NCBI RefSeq assembly: GCF_022012475.1
Contig: NZ_JAKLWS010000001.1
Coordinates: forward strand, 460,095-524,094
Reading direction: 5' to 3'
Source of the DNA: Rhodohalobacter sulfatireducens
GTDB taxonomy: Bacteria > Bacteroidota > Rhodothermia > Balneolales > Balneolaceae
DNA length: 64,000 bases
Made by a program: the position numbers and the translations under genes. Positions within the stretch are counted from its first letter, which is position 1. Every line of letters begins with the position of its first letter. Positions 62,256 through 64,000 of this stretch are shown here, one piece after another. The notes below the pieces were generated by a model. That model searched no databases. It was given only the letters and a program-made list of their open reading frames with translations, and was not told the DNA's origin.

Positions 62256-63902
62256 TTGGCTAACCACGAACTTGCAGGAAAACCGGCACCTCATACAATT
62301 CTCGAAAACATACCCCGGCTTGTAACATCATATTACAGTCAAATTCCGGATAAGGATAACCCGAAACAGGCGATCTCATTTGGGACCTCCGGTCATCGCG
62401 GAACGGCGCTCGATTCAACGTTCAACGAACACCACATTCTGGCGATCAGCCAGGCGGTTGCCGATTACAGGAATAAGAAAGGGATTAATGGTCCGCTTTT
62501 TTTGGGGATGGATACTCATGCCCTCTCGGAACCGGCAATGGTTTCGGCAATCGAGGTCTTTGCGGCGAATAATATTGAAATCCGTTACCAGCAAGATTTT
62601 GGCTATACGCCCACCCCGGCTGTATCACATGCTATTTTAACCTGGAACAGCGATAAATCGGACTCAAAACATAAAGCAGATGGTGTAGTGATTACCCCGT
62701 CTCACAACCCTCCTTCGGATGGAGGCTTTAAATACAACGCTACTCACGGAGGACCGGCGGGAACGGAGATCACGAATGAGATTCAGAATACGGCAAATCG
62801 ATATTTGAAAACTGACCTGAAAGGAGTTCGTCGTATTCCGCTTTACAAAGCACTGGCAAAAAGCAGTACTCAAACTCATGATTATGTTCAGCCCTACACC
62901 AACGATTTGGAAAATGTTGTGGATATGGAGGCGATTGCCGGATCGGGTTTGAAAATCGGGGCCGACCCAATGGGCGGTTCAGGAATAGCATATTGGGAAC
63001 CGATTGCCGAAAAGTACGGGTTAAATCTCGAGGTTGTGAATCCGCGGGTGGATCCGACTTTTAGCTTTATGACTGTGGACAAGGACGGGAAAATCCGGAT
63101 GGACTGTTCCTCGCCCTATGCAATGGCCAGCCTGATTGAATTGAAAGATAAGTATGACATTGCCTTTGGAAACGACACCGATTTCGACCGTCACGGCATT
63201 GTGACAAAAACCGGGCTGATGAATCCGAATCACTATCTCTCGGTTGCAATCAATTACCTGTTTCAAAACCGGCCCGGCTGGAGCGATGATGCCGCCGTTG
63301 GAAAAACACTTGTTTCCAGCAGTATGATCGACCGCGTCGCAAAATCAATCAACAAAAACCTGGCGGAAGTGCCCGTTGGATTTAAATGGTTTGTAGATGG
63401 GTTGAAAGACGGTTCCTACGGTTTTGGCGGAGAGGAAAGTGCGGGAGCGTCGTTCCTGAGGAAAAACGGGACTGTGTGGTCCACAGATAAAGATGGGATT
63501 ATCATGGACCTGTTGTCGGCTGAGATTACGGCAAAAACTGGAAAAAGCCCGGATCAACACTACAAAGATCTGGAAGATCGATTTGGCAGCCCGGTATATG
63601 AGCGGTTGGATGCGCCAGCCACCCTCGAAGAAAAAGCGATCCTGAAGGATCTGTCGCCAGACCAGGTTGAAGCAAATGAACTTGCAGGTGAACCGATCCA
63701 GAAAAAGATCACCCGGGCTCCGGGCAATGATGCACCGATCGGCGGGCTGAAAGTTGAAACTGAAAATGGTTGGTTTGCAGCACGGCCATCAGGGACCGAA
63801 GATATCTATAAAATTTACACTGAGAGTTTTAAAGGAAAAGATCACCTGAAGCAGATCCAGGAAGAAGCGATGGCTATTGTGGATTCGGTGCTGGGGAAGT
63901 AG
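62256..63902 (+). CDS. pgm: Phosphoglucomutase (alpha-D-glucose phosphate-specific)
   Basis: A 548-residue enzyme interconverting glucose 1-phosphate and glucose 6-phosphate. [13 protein letters not shown] opens the protein. The phosphoserine loop [14 protein letters not shown] has Ser149. The Mg loop is [14 protein letters not shown], the sugar-binding loop [11 protein letters not shown], and the phosphate-binding [13 protein letters not shown] closes it. A GGGAGGA SD 5 nt before a TTG codon fixes the start, and the [11 protein letters not shown] opening matches the E. coli type. It supplies glucose 1-phosphate for UDP-glucose, the donor of the cyclic glucan synthase upstream. The last 98 bases of the window hold no recognisable gene. 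Confidence 0.95.
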   Translation: MANHELAGKPAPHTILENIPRLVTSYYSQIPDKDNPKQAISFGTSGHRGTALDSTFNEHHILAISQAVADYRNKKGINGPLFLGMDTHALSEPAMVSAIEVFAANNIEIRYQQDFGYTPTPAVSHAILTWNSDKSDSKHKADGVVITPSHNPPSDGGFKYNATHGGPAGTEITNEIQNTANRYLKTDLKGVRRIPLYKALAKSSTQTHDYVQPYTNDLENVVDMEAIAGSGLKIGADPMGGSGIAYWEPIAEKYGLNLEVVNPRVDPTFSFMTVDKDGKIRMDCSSPYAMASLIELKDKYDIAFGNDTDFDRHGIVTKTGLMNPNHYLSVAINYLFQNRPGWSDDAAVGKTLVSSSMIDRVAKSINKNLAEVPVGFKWFVDGLKDGSYGFGGEESAGASFLRKNGTVWSTDKDGIIMDLLSAEITAKTGKSPDQHYKDLEDRFGSPVYERLDAPATLEEKAILKDLSPDQVEANELAGEPIQKKITRAPGNDAPIGGLKVETENGWFAARPSGTEDIYKIYTESFKGKDHLKQIQEEAMAIVDSVLGK

Positions 63903-64000
63903 CTCCTTCTGGGATCTACTAAAGTTAACCTCTGAGAGCGCGAAGTGAAGCAGAGTATATTTTTTACTCGTACCGAAGCTCCGCTCATCATGGTCCAAGT

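Overview
The window looks like chromosomal DNA of a marine or halophilic heterotroph of the Bacteroidota/Balneolota/Rhodothermota group, most likely Balneolaceae-like. This is inferred from the mix of ferredoxin-linked oxoacid oxidoreductases beside a DHOD-like protein, a stand-alone 11-gene complex I operon, LytS/LytTR signalling, plain SD-led genes, moderate GC and many short hairpin repeats between genes. No rRNA, tRNA, CRISPR array, phage or intact insertion sequence was recognised.

Region 1 (1-7185, + strand) is an N-type (alternative, delta-less) F1Fo ATPase operon in the order atpD(partial)-C-Q-[CPA2 antiporter]-R-B-E-F-A-G. A complete cation:proton antiporter gene sits between atpQ and atpR, which points to a combined ion-pumping and ion-exchange unit.

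Region 2 (7.2-21.6 kb) is a loose accessory stretch. It holds a DUF892 ferritin-like protein, an RND/MMPL exporter with a small partner, a DUF2267 protein, a dodecin lacking the flavin-stacking Trp, an alpha/beta hydrolase and a phosphoribosyltransferase, a HAD phosphatase, a secreted YdjC-type deacetylase, a collagen-like lipoprotein, membrane proteins and a gene-poor segment near 20.7-21.7 kb.

Region 3 (21.7-43.3 kb, mostly - strand) is a ferredoxin-centred energy module. It has a plant-type ferredoxin-NADP reductase (+), then KorB, KorA, a 2[4Fe-4S] ferredoxin, a DHOD-like protein, NifJ and two paralogous three-cysteine Rrf2 regulators. A 54-residue ferredoxin-like mini-gene that has lost three of the four cluster cysteines lies between the regulators. 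A conserved ~20-bp upstream motif is shared by the ferredoxin, the mini-gene and, more weakly, one Rrf2 gene. Then comes nuoA-B-C-D-H-I-J-K-L-M-N with no nuoE, nuoF or nuoG. Together these suggest that pyruvate and 2-oxoglutarate oxidation reduces ferredoxin, which feeds either FNR (NADPH) or an 11-subunit complex I (ion gradient used by the ATPase), under Fe-S/redox-sensing Rrf2 control. This is an inference from co-location.

Region 4 (43.4-64 kb, mostly + strand) carries a membrane protein and a 2895-residue NdvB-type cyclic beta-glucan synthase. It also carries a CheB-like protein with Cys in place of the catalytic Ser and a receiver domain without its phospho-Asp, a universal stress protein, a second DUF2267 protein, an outer-membrane barrel and a LytS/LytTR two-component pair. 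The last part holds MtfA followed by a decayed duplicate of its own 3' end, an iodotyrosine-deiodinase-like flavoenzyme, a small membrane protein, a pair of REP-like hairpins and phosphoglucomutase.
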